A stretch of 64,000 nt of DNA from Amycolatopsis bullii. Its GTDB lineage: Bacteria > Actinomycetota > Actinomycetes > Mycobacteriales > Pseudonocardiaceae. The notes beneath the pieces were generated by a model. That model was not told the origin of the DNA, did no database searches, and saw only the letters and a list, made by a program, of their open reading frames with translations. Location: contig NZ_BNAW01000036.1 of the NCBI RefSeq assembly GCF_014654205.1, positions 1-64,000 of the forward strand. The letters run 5' to 3'. Each line of letters opens with the position of its first letter. Within the stretch, counting starts at the first letter, position 1. Both the position numbers and the translations under genes were made by a program. Below are positions 36,186 to 44,790 of this stretch, piece after piece.

Positions 36186-39137
36186 TCAGCCCGCGCGCAC
36201 CTCCAATGTCGAGCCGGTGCGGGACTTGCGGACGCGCAGCCGGGTGGGGATGCGCTGCCGCAGCTCCTCGACGTGCGACACGAGCCCGACCACCCGGCCG
36301 CCAGCCCGCAGCTCGTCGAGGATGTTCATCACGACGTCGAGGGTTTCGGCGTCCAGCGTGCCGAACCCTTCGTCGACGAACAGCGTGTCCAAGAGCGCGC
36401 CACCGGCCTCGCCCGCGACGACGTCGGCCAGCCCCAGCGCGAGGGCCAGCGACGCGAGGAACGATTCACCGCCGGACAGGGTCTTCGCCGGGCGGATGGT
36501 GCCCGAGTAGTCGTCCAGCACGTCGATGCCGAGCCCGCCGCGGGTGCCGCGCGCCCCGGCCGCGTCCGAGTGCACGAACGAATACCGGCCCTGGCTCATC
36601 GTGCGCAGCCGGTGCGTGGCGGCGACGGCGACTTCTTCGAGCCGCGCCGCCAGCACGTACGACCGCAGCGACATCTTGCGGCTGTTCTGCCCGCGCCCGT
36701 TGACGACCTCCGCGAGCGCCCGCAGCTCGGCGTACTCCGCTTCGGCCGGCGCGAGCCCGGCCAGCGCCGTGCGCAGCAGACCGGCCAGCCGGGTCAGCTC
36801 CTCGTGCTGCGCGGTGGCCGCCCGCAGCGCCGCGTACGCGGAATCGGCGCGCGCCCGGGCCAGCTGGGCCGCGTCGGCCGCGCGCCCGACGTCGGCGACG
36901 TCGTCCGGCGAGATCCCGAACAGGTCCGGCTCGGCCAGCAGCGCCCGCGCGCCCGCGGCGGCCGCCTCGGCTTCGGCGATGCCCTGCTCCAGCTTCTCGA
37001 TCTGCTCGTCCGGCAGCATCGCGGCGCGCGCCTTCTTCAGCGACGTGAACCCCTTCGCCTGCACCGCCGCCTCGACCAGCGTCTTCTGCTGGGCCACGCG
37101 TTCGCGGGCGCCGGCCACCGCCGTGCGCGCCTCCGCGACCGCCTCCAGGGCCTCCGCCAAGCCGAGCAGGTGCTGCCGCCGCGCGCCGACGTCGGCGAAC
37201 TCGCCCCGCCCGGCGACCAGCCGGCGTTCGCGCTCGGCCAGCCGTTCCTCCAGGGCGCGGACGTCGGTCGTGGCTTCGGTGGCCGCCTGTTCGGCCCGGC
37301 GCAGCCGTTCGCTCCGCGCTTCCAGGTCGCGCTCCAGCAGGACGACCTGTTGCCCCAGCTTCGCCTTGGCGGCGGCCTGCCCGGCAAGCGCAGCGACGGT
37401 GGCCCGGGCTTCGCCCAGCTCGGCGGTGATCGACTCGGCGGTGCGCCCGGCCAGCCGCTCCCCCAGCCCGGCCAGCCGCGCCTTCGCCTCTTCCAGCGCG
37501 ACGACGACCCGCTGCCGCAGGACGTCCGCCGCCTGCTCGGCCTCCTCGGCCGCGCGTTCCTCGGCCGGATCGACCAGCTCGACGTCCCGGGTCGCCTTCG
37601 CCGGGTGCTCCGCCGACCCGCACACCGGGCAGGCCTCGCCGTCGGCCAGCGCGGCGGCCAGTTCGGCTGCCATCCCGTCCAGCCGCCGCTCCCGCAGGTC
37701 GAGGCGGCGCTGCCGGGCCGCTTGGTGCGCGTCGACGACTTCGCGCAGCTTCGCCTCCCCCCGGAGGACCTTCGCCTGCGCCTCGGGCAGCTCCGCCGCG
37801 TCGCGAGCGAAGCCGCGCAGCTCCTCCACCTTCGCCTTCGCGCCCTCGAGCTTCGCCTCGGCTTCGGCGGCTTCGAGGGCGTCTGCCCGCAGCTTGGCCA
37901 GCTGGCCGGGGATCGCGGCGAGCTCGGCGGTCAGCTCCTCGACCTGCTGCCGGGCCGTGACGGCGGCCAGCTTCCGGTCGTCCCGTCGCATGATGTCGAG
38001 CTCCTGCTGCTCGGCCTCGGCGACCAGCTCCGCGACCGCGCCCGCCTCTTCGCGCGCGGTGGCCGCCCGCGCCTTCAGGTCGCCGGTCGCCCGGGTGCCG
38101 AACTCCCGCAGCCGGGCACCGCGCTCCTTCTCCGCCTGCTCGGCCTCGGCGAGTTCGGCGGCCCGCCGGTCGAGCAGGTCGGCCTCCACGGCGACCCCCG
38201 CCGCCCGCCGCGCGGCCGCGACCTCCTGCGCCCATTCGGCCCGCTGCGGCGCCTGTTCGGTGATCTCGAGCAGCCGCAGGTGTGCCGTGCGGACGCGGCG
38301 GATCTTTTCCGCGCCCGCACGCTCCTCCTGCAGGTGGACGTCCGCCCGCTGCGCGGCCGACCGGGCCCGTTCCTCCTCGGCCGTCACCAGCCCGACGCGG
38401 GTTTCCGACTCGGCGAGCACGGCGCCGACCCACTCGGCCACGTCCGTCTCGGGCGGGTCCTGCTGGGCCTCCTGCGCGTAGCGGGCCAGCAGCTCCCGGA
38501 CGTCCCGCTGCCGCGCTTCCAGTTCGCGGCCGCGCTCGGCACGCAGGTCGGCGAACCAGCGTTCGACGTCGGCGAAGCGCTCGGTGCCGAACAGCCGCTC
38601 CAGGAGCTTCTCGCGCTCGGCGGTGTCCGAACGCAGGAAGCGGGCGAATTCGCCTTGCGGCAGCAGCACGACCTGGAAGAACTGGGCCGCGGTCATCCCG
38701 AGCAGCCGCTCGACGGTGCGCGCCACCTCCTCGATCCGGATCAGGCCCTCCGGCGCCAGCCCGGCGGGCGCGGTGCCGATCCAGCTCAGCGACACCCGCG
38801 CCTGCTGGGTGGTGGTGCCCTCGCCGCGCCGCTTGGGCCGCTGGTACTCCGGGTTGCGCACGATCTTCAGGCGGTGCCCCTGCACGGTGAGCTCCAGCGC
38901 GACCTCGGTGACCTGGTCGGGCTCGGCGAGGTCGCAGCGCAGCCGCTTGGCCTCGTTGCGGGCGCCGGGGACCACACCGAAGAGCGCGAACGCGATCGCG
39001 TCGAGCAACGTCGTCTTGCCCGCGCCGGTTTCGCCGTGCAGGAGGAAGAGACCGTCGGCGCCGAGCACGTCGAAGTCGACCACTTCGCGTGCGCAGTACG
39101 GCCCGAAGGCTTCCACCTCCAGCCTGTGCAGCCTCAT
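36186..39137 (-). CDS. sbcC: SbcC, SMC-like ATPase subunit of the SbcCD nuclease
   Basis: The 983-residue protein has an N-terminal ATPase half with Walker A GETGAGKTT (about 38-46), long Ala/Glu/Arg-rich coiled coils, and a central zinc hook CPVCGS (about residue 500). The C-terminal half has signature TLSGGESFLASLALALGLADVV and Walker B LDTLFVDEGFGTLD. With SbcD it cleaves hairpins and protein-blocked ends. It overlaps sbcD by 4 nt. Confidence 0.95.
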   Translation of the reverse strand: MRLHRLEVEAFGPYCAREVVDFDVLGADGLFLLHGETGAGKTTLLDAIAFALFGVVPGARNEAKRLRCDLAEPDQVTEVALELTVQGHRLKIVRNPEYQRPKRRGEGTTTQQARVSLSWIGTAPAGLAPEGLIRIEEVARTVERLLGMTAAQFFQVVLLPQGEFARFLRSDTAEREKLLERLFGTERFADVERWFADLRAERGRELEARQRDVRELLARYAQEAQQDPPETDVAEWVGAVLAESETRVGLVTAEEERARSAAQRADVHLQEERAGAEKIRRVRTAHLRLLEITEQAPQRAEWAQEVAAARRAAGVAVEADLLDRRAAELAEAEQAEKERGARLREFGTRATGDLKARAATAREEAGAVAELVAEAEQQELDIMRRDDRKLAAVTARQQVEELTAELAAIPGQLAKLRADALEAAEAEAKLEGAKAKVEELRGFARDAAELPEAQAKVLRGEAKLREVVDAHQAARQRRLDLRERRLDGMAAELAAALADGEACPVCGSAEHPAKATRDVELVDPAEERAAEEAEQAADVLRQRVVVALEEAKARLAGLGERLAGRTAESITAELGEARATVAALAGQAAAKAKLGQQVVLLERDLEARSERLRRAEQAATEATTDVRALEERLAERERRLVAGRGEFADVGARRQHLLGLAEALEAVAEARTAVAGARERVAQQKTLVEAAVQAKGFTSLKKARAAMLPDEQIEKLEQGIAEAEAAAAGARALLAEPDLFGISPDDVADVGRAADAAQLARARADSAYAALRAATAQHEELTRLAGLLRTALAGLAPAEAEYAELRALAEVVNGRGQNSRKMSLRSYVLAARLEEVAVAATHRLRTMSQGRYSFVHSDAAGARGTRGGLGIDVLDDYSGTIRPAKTLSGGESFLASLALALGLADVVAGEAGGALLDTLFVDEGFGTLDAETLDVVMNILDELRAGGRVVGLVSHVEELRQRIPTRLRVRKSRTGSTLEVRAG

Positions 39138-40285
39138 TTCGCGAGGGCCCCCCGGTCGGCCGCTTCCAGGGCCTGGAACAGGAGCCGCTCTTCACGCTCG
39201 GTCGGCGGGGCGCCCCGGCAGTCGTCGAGGAAGCTGCGCGAGACCTCGATGTCGGACCGGCCGCGGACGGCTTCGGAGTAGCGCAGCGGGGCGCCGGCGT
39301 GCCCGCCCGCGGGCTCCCACTCCAGGTGCACCGCGTACGGGAACCGCTTGCGCAGCCGCCGCATCGCGTCGACCGGGCGCACCCGGTCGGTGACCGTGAC
39401 CGACAGGAAGTGGTCGAGGTAGGCGTCGTGCTCCGGGGCTGTCATGAGGTCTTCGAGCTCGCCGGTCAGGGTGGCGAGCTTCCGCGGGACCGGCAGTTCG
39501 TGCCGCCGGACCTCGTGCAGGCCGTGTTCGTCCAGGTCGACCAGCCAGACGGATTTGCGTTGGCGCGCCTCGGAAAACGAGTACGCCAGCGGGCTGCCGG
39601 AGTAGCGCAGGTGCTCGGCGAGCGTCTGCGGGCCGTGGAGGTGGCCGAGAGCGACGTAGTCGACGCCGTCGAAGACCGAGCCGGGCACCTGCTCGACGCC
39701 GCCGACCGCGATGGTCCGTTCGCTGTCGGTGGGTTCGCCGCCGGTGACGAAGGCGTGCGCGAGCACGGCCGACCGGACGCCGGGCCGGGTTTCGAGGTCC
39801 GCGCGGATGCGGCGCATGGCCTCGGTGAGCACGCCGGTGTGGCCGCGCGCCTCCGGCACGCCGAGTGCGTGGCGCGCCGGTTCCGGTTCCAGGTAAGGGA
39901 TGCCGTAGACGGCGACCGGGCCGTGGGTGTCTTGGAGGAGCACGGGTTCGGCCAGCCCGGCGACGGTGGTGCGCAGGTGGAGGCCGCCGGCCGCGGCGAA
40001 CTCCGCGAAGGCGCCGAGGCGGGGCGCCGAGTCGTGGTTTCCCGGTGTGACCACGAGTTGCGCGCCGGCCGCGCGGATCCGGGCGACGGCTTTCGTCGCC
40101 ACCCGCACGGCCTCCGCCGAGGGGACCGCGCGGTCGTAGATGTCGCCTGCCACCAGGACGGCGTCGATCGCCTCGCCGGCCACGAGGTCGGCGAGGTGCC
40201 CGAGCACCGCTTCCTGTTCCGCGAGCAGGTCGGCGCCGTGGAACGTGCGGCCGACGTGCCAGTCGGAGGTGTGCAGCAATCTCAC
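39134..40285 (-). CDS. sbcD: SbcD, nuclease subunit of SbcCD
   Basis: The 383-residue calcineurin-like phosphoesterase has all Mre11-type metal motifs: HTSDWHVG near the start, VAGDIYDR, TPGNHDS, LAHAFVTGG and ALGHLHGPQ. It supplies the 3'-5' exonuclease and endonuclease activity of SbcCD. GTG at 40285 was chosen because the first beta strand (RLLHTSDWH) begins there. It is the first gene of sbcDC. An SOS-box-like sequence lies 58 bp upstream. Confidence 0.95.
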   Translation of the reverse strand: MRLLHTSDWHVGRTFHGADLLAEQEAVLGHLADLVAGEAIDAVLVAGDIYDRAVPSAEAVRVATKAVARIRAAGAQLVVTPGNHDSAPRLGAFAEFAAAGGLHLRTTVAGLAEPVLLQDTHGPVAVYGIPYLEPEPARHALGVPEARGHTGVLTEAMRRIRADLETRPGVRSAVLAHAFVTGGEPTDSERTIAVGGVEQVPGSVFDGVDYVALGHLHGPQTLAEHLRYSGSPLAYSFSEARQRKSVWLVDLDEHGLHEVRRHELPVPRKLATLTGELEDLMTAPEHDAYLDHFLSVTVTDRVRPVDAMRRLRKRFPYAVHLEWEPAGGHAGAPLRYSEAVRGRSDIEVSRSFLDDCRGAPPTEREERLLFQALEAADRGALAK

Positions 40286-40342
40286 GGTGGCCAAGGTACG
40301 ACCCGCCTCCGACGAAATCGCGCAGGCACGCCGCCGTCTCAC

Positions 40343-40358
40343 TCGAACGTGTGTACTA
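40343..40358. promoter_or_regulatory. SOS-box-like site between sbcDC and rmuC
   Basis: TCGAAC-GTGT-GTACTA matches 10 of 12 defined positions of the actinobacterial LexA box TCGAAC-N4-GTTCGA that I know from mycobacteria. It lies in the divergent control region of two recombination/repair loci. Confidence 0.45.
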
Positions 40359-40503
40359 ACACGAGCGTGCAGGATCGGACACGCCCTGCGCGGAATCGAT
40401 GTGTTCGCAGGTCAGCTACCCAGAGCGACGGATCGGGTGCGATTTTTGTCGGTGCGGTCCGCCATGATGTCTGCGAGCCCGGACCTCGGAGGGAGGCGAC
40501 GAA

Positions 40504-41418
40504 GTGGCGACGGTGCTGACGACCGCGGCGATCGTGCTGGCGGTTCTGCTGCTGTTCGCCGTCGCGGTGCTGTGGCGGCTGTACCAGGACGGCATGCGCC
40601 GGGCGGACGCGGCGGCCCGGCTGGTGGCGGCCGAGCGGGCCAAGGCGGACCAGCAGCAGCTGGCGCTGCGGCGCTACGAGGTCGCGTTCGCGTCGATCAG
40701 CGGCCGGGGCGAGCTGGGCGAGCAGGTGCTGGTCGAGACGGCCCGTGCGCTGGGGCTGCGCGAGGACCTGCACTTCACCCTGCAGACGGACCTGGGCGGC
40801 GGCGGCTCGGCGAAGCCGGACATGGTGCTGCGGGTCGGCGGCGACCGCACGGTCCCGGTGGACGCGAAGGCGAGCATGGCGACGTGGTCCGAGGCGGTGG
40901 AGACCGACGACCCGGACGAGCGGCTGGACGCGTTGCGCGCGCACGTGCGGCAGATCCGGTCCCGCGCGGCGGAGCTGGCGGGCAAGGGCTACCAACGCTG
41001 GGCGGACGCGATCTACGGCACGATCATGTTCGTCCCGTCCGACGCGGCGGTGGTCGCGGCCATGGACACCGACCCGGAGCTGCTGCGCTGGCTGATCGAC
41101 CGGAGGGTGTTCCTGTGCGGCCCGACGGGCTTCGGGGTGCTGGCCTCGGCGGCGTTGTTCGCGGCGAGCGACCGGACGCTGGAGGCGGACGTCGAGCAGG
41201 TCCGCACCGGAGCGGCGGCGGCCCACCGGGCGGCGGGTGGCGCGGTCGAGGCGCTGAACCTGTCGAGCACCCACCTGCAGCGGTTCCTGTCGGCGCGACG
41301 GCGGGAGCTGGAGGCGCTGGAGACGTTCCGGGCGACGGTGGCCCCGCTGACGGAGGCGTCGGGAAGTCCGGCCGCGTTGCCGACGGTGCGGAAGGGGGAC
41401 GAGCTGGCGGCCAGCTGA
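40504..41418 (+). CDS. rmuC: RmuC family DNA recombination protein
   Basis: The 304-residue protein has an N-terminal TM helix (VLTTAAIVLAVLLLFAVAVLW), a coiled region and the RmuC nuclease-like core: VPVDAKASMATW, VRQIRSRAAELAGKGYQ and IMFVPSDAAVVAAM. The Asp-Ala-Lys of the PD-(D/E)XK-like site is present. RmuC limits inversions at short inverted repeats. The GTG start at 40504 has GGAGGGAGG upstream. It is shorter than E. coli RmuC (about 475 residues), as usual in actinobacteria. Confidence 0.88.
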   Translation: MATVLTTAAIVLAVLLLFAVAVLWRLYQDGMRRADAAARLVAAERAKADQQQLALRRYEVAFASISGRGELGEQVLVETARALGLREDLHFTLQTDLGGGGSAKPDMVLRVGGDRTVPVDAKASMATWSEAVETDDPDERLDALRAHVRQIRSRAAELAGKGYQRWADAIYGTIMFVPSDAAVVAAMDTDPELLRWLIDRRVFLCGPTGFGVLASAALFAASDRTLEADVEQVRTGAAAAHRAAGGAVEALNLSSTHLQRFLSARRRELEALETFRATVAPLTEASGSPAALPTVRKGDELAAS

Positions 41419-41428
41419 GCGGTTCGCC

Positions 41429-41512
41429 AAGCTGCGTACCCAGCGGGTCGGCTTGCGTACCTGGGCAGTCGGCTTGCGTACCCAGAGGGTCGGCTTGCGT
41501 ACGTGGGGAGTC
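41429..41512 (+). repeat. 21-bp tandem repeat array, locus 3a (4 units, forward)
   Basis: Units of exactly 21 bp start at 41429, 41450, 41471 and 41492; the core is GGCTTGCGTACC with variable ends (second subtype). A decayed fifth unit follows. The array begins 10 bp after the rmuC stop, with the G-rich strand in the sense orientation of rmuC. Confidence 0.85.
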
Positions 41513-41543
41513 GGCTTCGTGCTCAGCAGATCGGTCGGCGAAC

Positions 41544-41606
41544 CGACCGTCCAGGTACGCAGGACGACTGTGCGGGTACGCAGGCCGACCGTCCAGGTAC
41601 GTGAGC
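41544..41606 (-). repeat. 21-bp tandem repeat array, locus 3b (3 units, inverted)
   Basis: Three 21-bp units start at 41544, 41565 and 41586 (CGACCGTCCAGGTACGCAGG and variants). They are the reverse complement of the units at 41429-41512, so the two arrays face each other across about 31 bp and could form a large cruciform or RNA hairpin. Confidence 0.85.
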
Positions 41607-41859
41607 GGAGCGCGGGCGGAGGGGTCTGACCTGCGGTGATTGGGCCCGGCTGGCGCGCTTGCCGCAGGTCGGCGTGAGCGTCCGGCCGATGACTGGTTGG
41701 CCTTGGTGCCCCGGTCCAGGCACTCTGGGCTCAGCGGGCCGCCGGCTCGCTCCACCGCCGCTACCCGGCGCCACCGGATCAACCCGTCGGGTGGCTGTCG
41801 GCCCACGTCGGCGGCGGTGCTGGCAAGATCTTCACAACCACGAGATACGGTGTTGCCCT
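41607..41859. other. Intergenic region before the DUF6542 gene
   Basis: About 250 bp with no gene I can support. One frame stays open through it and joins the DUF6542 gene in phase (from 41659), but the stretch lacks homology-like character. The GTG at 41860 is preferred as that gene's start. Confidence 0.5.
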
Positions 41860-42789
41860 GTGACCGCGATTCGCGATCGCCAGAGCGATCCAGATGCCGA
41901 CGACGTCCCCGTTCCGTGGGATGAGCGTCCCGTCGTCGGTTCGAGGCGCGGACTGCCCTGGTGGGCGGCGGTCCTGGTCGGCTTCGGCCTGGCCATCGTG
42001 GGCGCCCTCCTGGGCAAGCCGAACCAGGCGAACATCCCGGTGGTCTTCGTCGTCTGCTACATCGCCGGGGCCGTGATCGCGGTCTGCGTGGTGCGGCGGC
42101 GGGGCCTGTTCGGGCCCATGGTGATGCCGCCGCTCGTGCTGGCCGTCACCGTGCCCGGGGTGATCCTGCTGACCTCGGGCTCGGGCGCGCAGGGCGACGA
42201 CATGCTGTCGAAGGCCCTGAACATCGGCACCCCGCTGATCAACAGCTTCCCCATGATGGCCATCACCACCGGCATCACGCTGCTGATCGGCTTCGTCCGG
42301 ATCTTCCGCGAGCGCGACCCGGACGCCCCGAAGAAGATCAAGAAGTCCGACCGCCTGCCCGACGAGGACGACGAGAAGCCGCGCGCCGCGGCCGGTGGCC
42401 GCCCCCGTCCGGCCGGGTCGAACCGCACCGGCCAGACGCCGCTGCCCCCGGGCGCCCGCCGGGGCCGGGAAGGCGAACCGCCGCGGCGGCCTCGTCCGCC
42501 GGCGGAGGGCGAACGCCGGGCTCCCCGCGCCGGCGCGCCCGCCGAGCGCGAGCGTGACCGCGAGCGCGATCCGGGAACCCGTGGCACGCGCAAGCCGCCC
42601 CCGCCGAACCGCCGGACACCGCGTCCGGACGACGGCGACCCGCGCCGGCGCGAGCCGCGTGGTGACGCCCCGCGGCGGCGTCCGCGTCCGCCCGAGGACG
42701 GCCGGGACACCCCGCCGCCCCGTCGCCCGTCCGGGGGGCGGAACGCTCCGCCGCGGCGGAACCGTCCCTGGGACGAAGAAGAACGCTGA
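41860..42789 (+). CDS. DUF6542-type membrane protein with long basic tail
   Basis: The 309-residue protein has an acidic N-terminus, four hydrophobic helices (about 32-135, starting LPWWAAVLVGFGLAIVGALL) and a disordered C-terminal half of Arg, Pro, Gly and acidic residues (about 150-309). The layout suits the DUF6542 family, and the M. tuberculosis neighbour of ispH (Rv1111c) is similar from memory. The long charged tail may contact nucleic acid or other proteins. It is convergent with ispH. Confidence 0.8.
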   Translation: MTAIRDRQSDPDADDVPVPWDERPVVGSRRGLPWWAAVLVGFGLAIVGALLGKPNQANIPVVFVVCYIAGAVIAVCVVRRRGLFGPMVMPPLVLAVTVPGVILLTSGSGAQGDDMLSKALNIGTPLINSFPMMAITTGITLLIGFVRIFRERDPDAPKKIKKSDRLPDEDDEKPRAAAGGRPRPAGSNRTGQTPLPPGARRGREGEPPRRPRPPAEGERRAPRAGAPAERERDRERDPGTRGTRKPPPPNRRTPRPDDGDPRRREPRGDAPRRRPRPPEDGRDTPPPRRPSGGRNAPPRRNRPWDEEER

Positions 42790-42791
42790 CG

Positions 42792-42825
42792 AACGGCGGT
42801 CACCTCTCGCGAGGTGGCCGCCGTT
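42792..42825. terminator. Hairpin terminator after the DUF6542 gene
   Basis: AACGGCGG-T-CACCTC pairs with GAGGTG-G-CCGCCGTT around TCGC, a 15-bp stem with one T.G position, followed by T3. It begins 3 bp after the stop. Confidence 0.75.
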
Positions 42826-42831
42826 TCGCGT

Positions 42832-42894
42832 GCGCCGAGAGGCATCACGCGTGATCAGAGGGGCATCACGCGTGATTGGAGGGGCATCACGGCG
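42832..42894 (+). repeat. 21-bp tandem repeat array, locus 4 (3 units)
   Basis: Three 21-bp units start at 42832, 42853 and 42874, containing GAGAGGCATCACGCGT, AGAGGGGCATCACGCGT and GGAGGGGCATCACGGCG. The G-rich strand is sense for the DUF6542 gene, and the array sits between its terminator and the convergent ispH stop, as at locus 1. Confidence 0.82.
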
Positions 42895-42929
42895 GCGAGC
42901 CGGGGGGAAGCGACCCACCGCCGGCGTAC

Positions 42930-43925
42930 TCAGACCTTGCGCAGTTCCTTGGGCGGGGCGAAGGTGATCTTCTCGTTGGCCGTGGTGACTTCGTTGACGT
43001 CTCCGTAGCCGCGCTCGGCGAGCCAGGCCAGGAGGTCCATCACCAGCTCGTCCGGCACCGACGCACCCGACGTGACGCCCACCGTCGTCACGCCGTCGAG
43101 CCACGCCTCGTCGACCTCGCTGGCGAAGTCGACCAGGTACGAAGCCCGGGCGCCCGCCTTCAAGGCCACCTCGACCAGGCGCTTCGAGTTGGACGAGTTC
43201 GTCGAGCCGACCACCAGCACCAGGTCGCACTCGGCGGCCATCGCCTTGACGGCGACCTGGCGGTTCGTCGTCGCGTAGCAGATGTCGTCGCTCGGCGGGT
43301 CCAGCAGGTTCGGGAAGCGCTCGCGGAGCTGGTCCACACGCTCCATCGTCTCGTCGACCGACAGCGTCGTCTGGGAGAGCCAGATCACCTTCGACGGGTC
43401 GCGCACCTCGACCTTGTCGACGTCCTCGGCCTTGTCGACCAGCTGCACCTTGTCCGGCGCCTCGCCGGCGGTGCCCTCGACCTCTTCATGGCCTTCGTGG
43501 CCGATCAGCAGGATGTCGTAGTCGTCCTTCGCGAACCGGTTGACCTCCTTGTGCACCTTCGTCACCAGGGGGCAGGTCGCGTCGATCGTGCGCAGGTTCC
43601 GCTCGGCCGCCTCCTGGTGCACCATCGGCGAGACGCCGTGGGCGGAGAACACCACCAGCGCACCCTCGGGTACCTCGGACGTCTCGTCGACGAAGATCGC
43701 GCCGCGCTCACGCAGCGTCTCGACCACGTGCTTGTTGTGCACGATCTCCTTGCGGACGTACACCGGCGCGCCGTAGACCTCGAGGGCCTTCTCGACGGCG
43801 ATCACCGCGCGGTCGACACCCGCGCAGTAACCACGGGGTTTGGCGAGCAGCACCCGCTTGCCGGAAGCGGTTCCGGTGATCGTCGGGGTACCCGCTGGCT
43901 CGATTCCGGGACTCGCTGAACTCAT
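42930..43925 (-). CDS. ispH: IspH (LytB), 4-hydroxy-3-methylbut-2-enyl diphosphate reductase
   Basis: The 331-residue 4Fe-4S enzyme makes isopentenyl and dimethylallyl diphosphate in the last step of the MEP pathway. The three cluster cysteines are visible: C34 in RGYCAGVDRAV, the one in DATCPLVTKVH, and the one in DDICYATTNRQ. The catalytic Glu region and SNSKRL motif are also present. ATG at 43925 was chosen because the conserved KRVLLAKPRGYC begins about 20 codons later. It is divergent from the Rv1109c-like gene. Confidence 0.95.
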   Translation of the reverse strand: MSSASPGIEPAGTPTITGTASGKRVLLAKPRGYCAGVDRAVIAVEKALEVYGAPVYVRKEIVHNKHVVETLRERGAIFVDETSEVPEGALVVFSAHGVSPMVHQEAAERNLRTIDATCPLVTKVHKEVNRFAKDDYDILLIGHEGHEEVEGTAGEAPDKVQLVDKAEDVDKVEVRDPSKVIWLSQTTLSVDETMERVDQLRERFPNLLDPPSDDICYATTNRQVAVKAMAAECDLVLVVGSTNSSNSKRLVEVALKAGARASYLVDFASEVDEAWLDGVTTVGVTSGASVPDELVMDLLAWLAERGYGDVNEVTTANEKITFAPPKELRKV

Positions 43926-44067
43926 GCCCCCAGGGTACGGGCAGCCCCGACACGGCCTCGAAGTCCCTTTCGGGTGAGCTTCGTCCCTCTCCCGTGCTGT
44001 GCCGCCGGTCACGCACAGCGCCCATTCGGTTGGGCAGGAGCGGCGGTCATGCGGCAGGCTGGACCCC

Positions 44068-44790
44068 ATGAAGCCATTCCCGCTCCCCCTCCGGGTTGCC
44101 GCGGGCCTCGCCGTCTCCACCGCCGAGCGGGTTCGTGAGCTTCCCCGGCAGCTCGCCGGGCTCCCGGTGACCGTGGTCAGCCAGGTGCTGCAGGCCTCCA
44201 TGCGGGTCCAGCAGCACGTCACCGAGCTGGCGATCAAGGGCGACAGCGCCCTGTCCAGCCTGCGCCCGATCGAGGACACGCCCAGCTGGGCGACGTTCGA
44301 CGAGGACGCCGAACTGGGTGACGTCCCGCCGGCCCGGCCGAAGTTCGCCGACGTGCCCGAGCCGCGTTCGGAGATCAACGGCCGCGTGCCGTCGGCGGCC
44401 GAGCTCGAGGCCGAGCTCGGCGATCCGTGGGCCGACGAAGAACGCGCGCTCGCCGAGGACCACGCCGACGGTGAGAACGACAGCGAGGACGAGCCGCCGA
44501 AGAAGCCGAAGCCGGGCACGCCCAAGGTCGACAAGAAGACCAAGAGCGAGACGCCGCGGACCAGCGCCGCGGGGTACGAGGGTCCGGCCGGGCTGACCGG
44601 CTACGACCAGCTCACCCTCCCGCAGCTGCGGGCCCGCCTGCGCCAGCTCTCGATCGAGCAGCTCGAGACGATCCTCGAGTACGAGCGCGCGCACGCCGAC
44701 CGCTCGTCGTTCACCGGCATGCTGTCCCGCCGGATCGCCAACGCCCGCAAGACGGAGCAGGACAAGGAAGACGGCGCGGAAGACCGGTGA
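44068..44790 (+). CDS. Lipid-droplet-associated-type protein (Rv1109c-like)
   Basis: The 240-residue protein starts with an amphipathic N-terminal region (PFPLPLRVAAGLAVSTAERV and following), has a long acidic/Pro/Lys-rich middle (about 75-165) and ends with a helical domain (YDQLTLPQLRARLRQLSIEQ, LETILEYERAHADRSSF, MLSRRIANAR). The same gene type lies between ispH and xseA in mycobacteria and is annotated there as lipid-droplet associated. That function is by family name only. Its stop overlaps xseA as GTGA. Confidence 0.8.
   Translation: MKPFPLPLRVAAGLAVSTAERVRELPRQLAGLPVTVVSQVLQASMRVQQHVTELAIKGDSALSSLRPIEDTPSWATFDEDAELGDVPPARPKFADVPEPRSEINGRVPSAAELEAELGDPWADEERALAEDHADGENDSEDEPPKKPKPGTPKVDKKTKSETPRTSAAGYEGPAGLTGYDQLTLPQLRARLRQLSIEQLETILEYERAHADRSSFTGMLSRRIANARKTEQDKEDGAEDR

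Noticed and set aside
35640..39281. Very long plus-strand open frame opposite sbcC and sbcD
   Set aside because: High GC keeps antisense frames open. This one lies across sbcC, which has full ATPase and zinc-hook motifs, and its composition (Arg, Gly, Pro, Leu) is that of a mirror frame.
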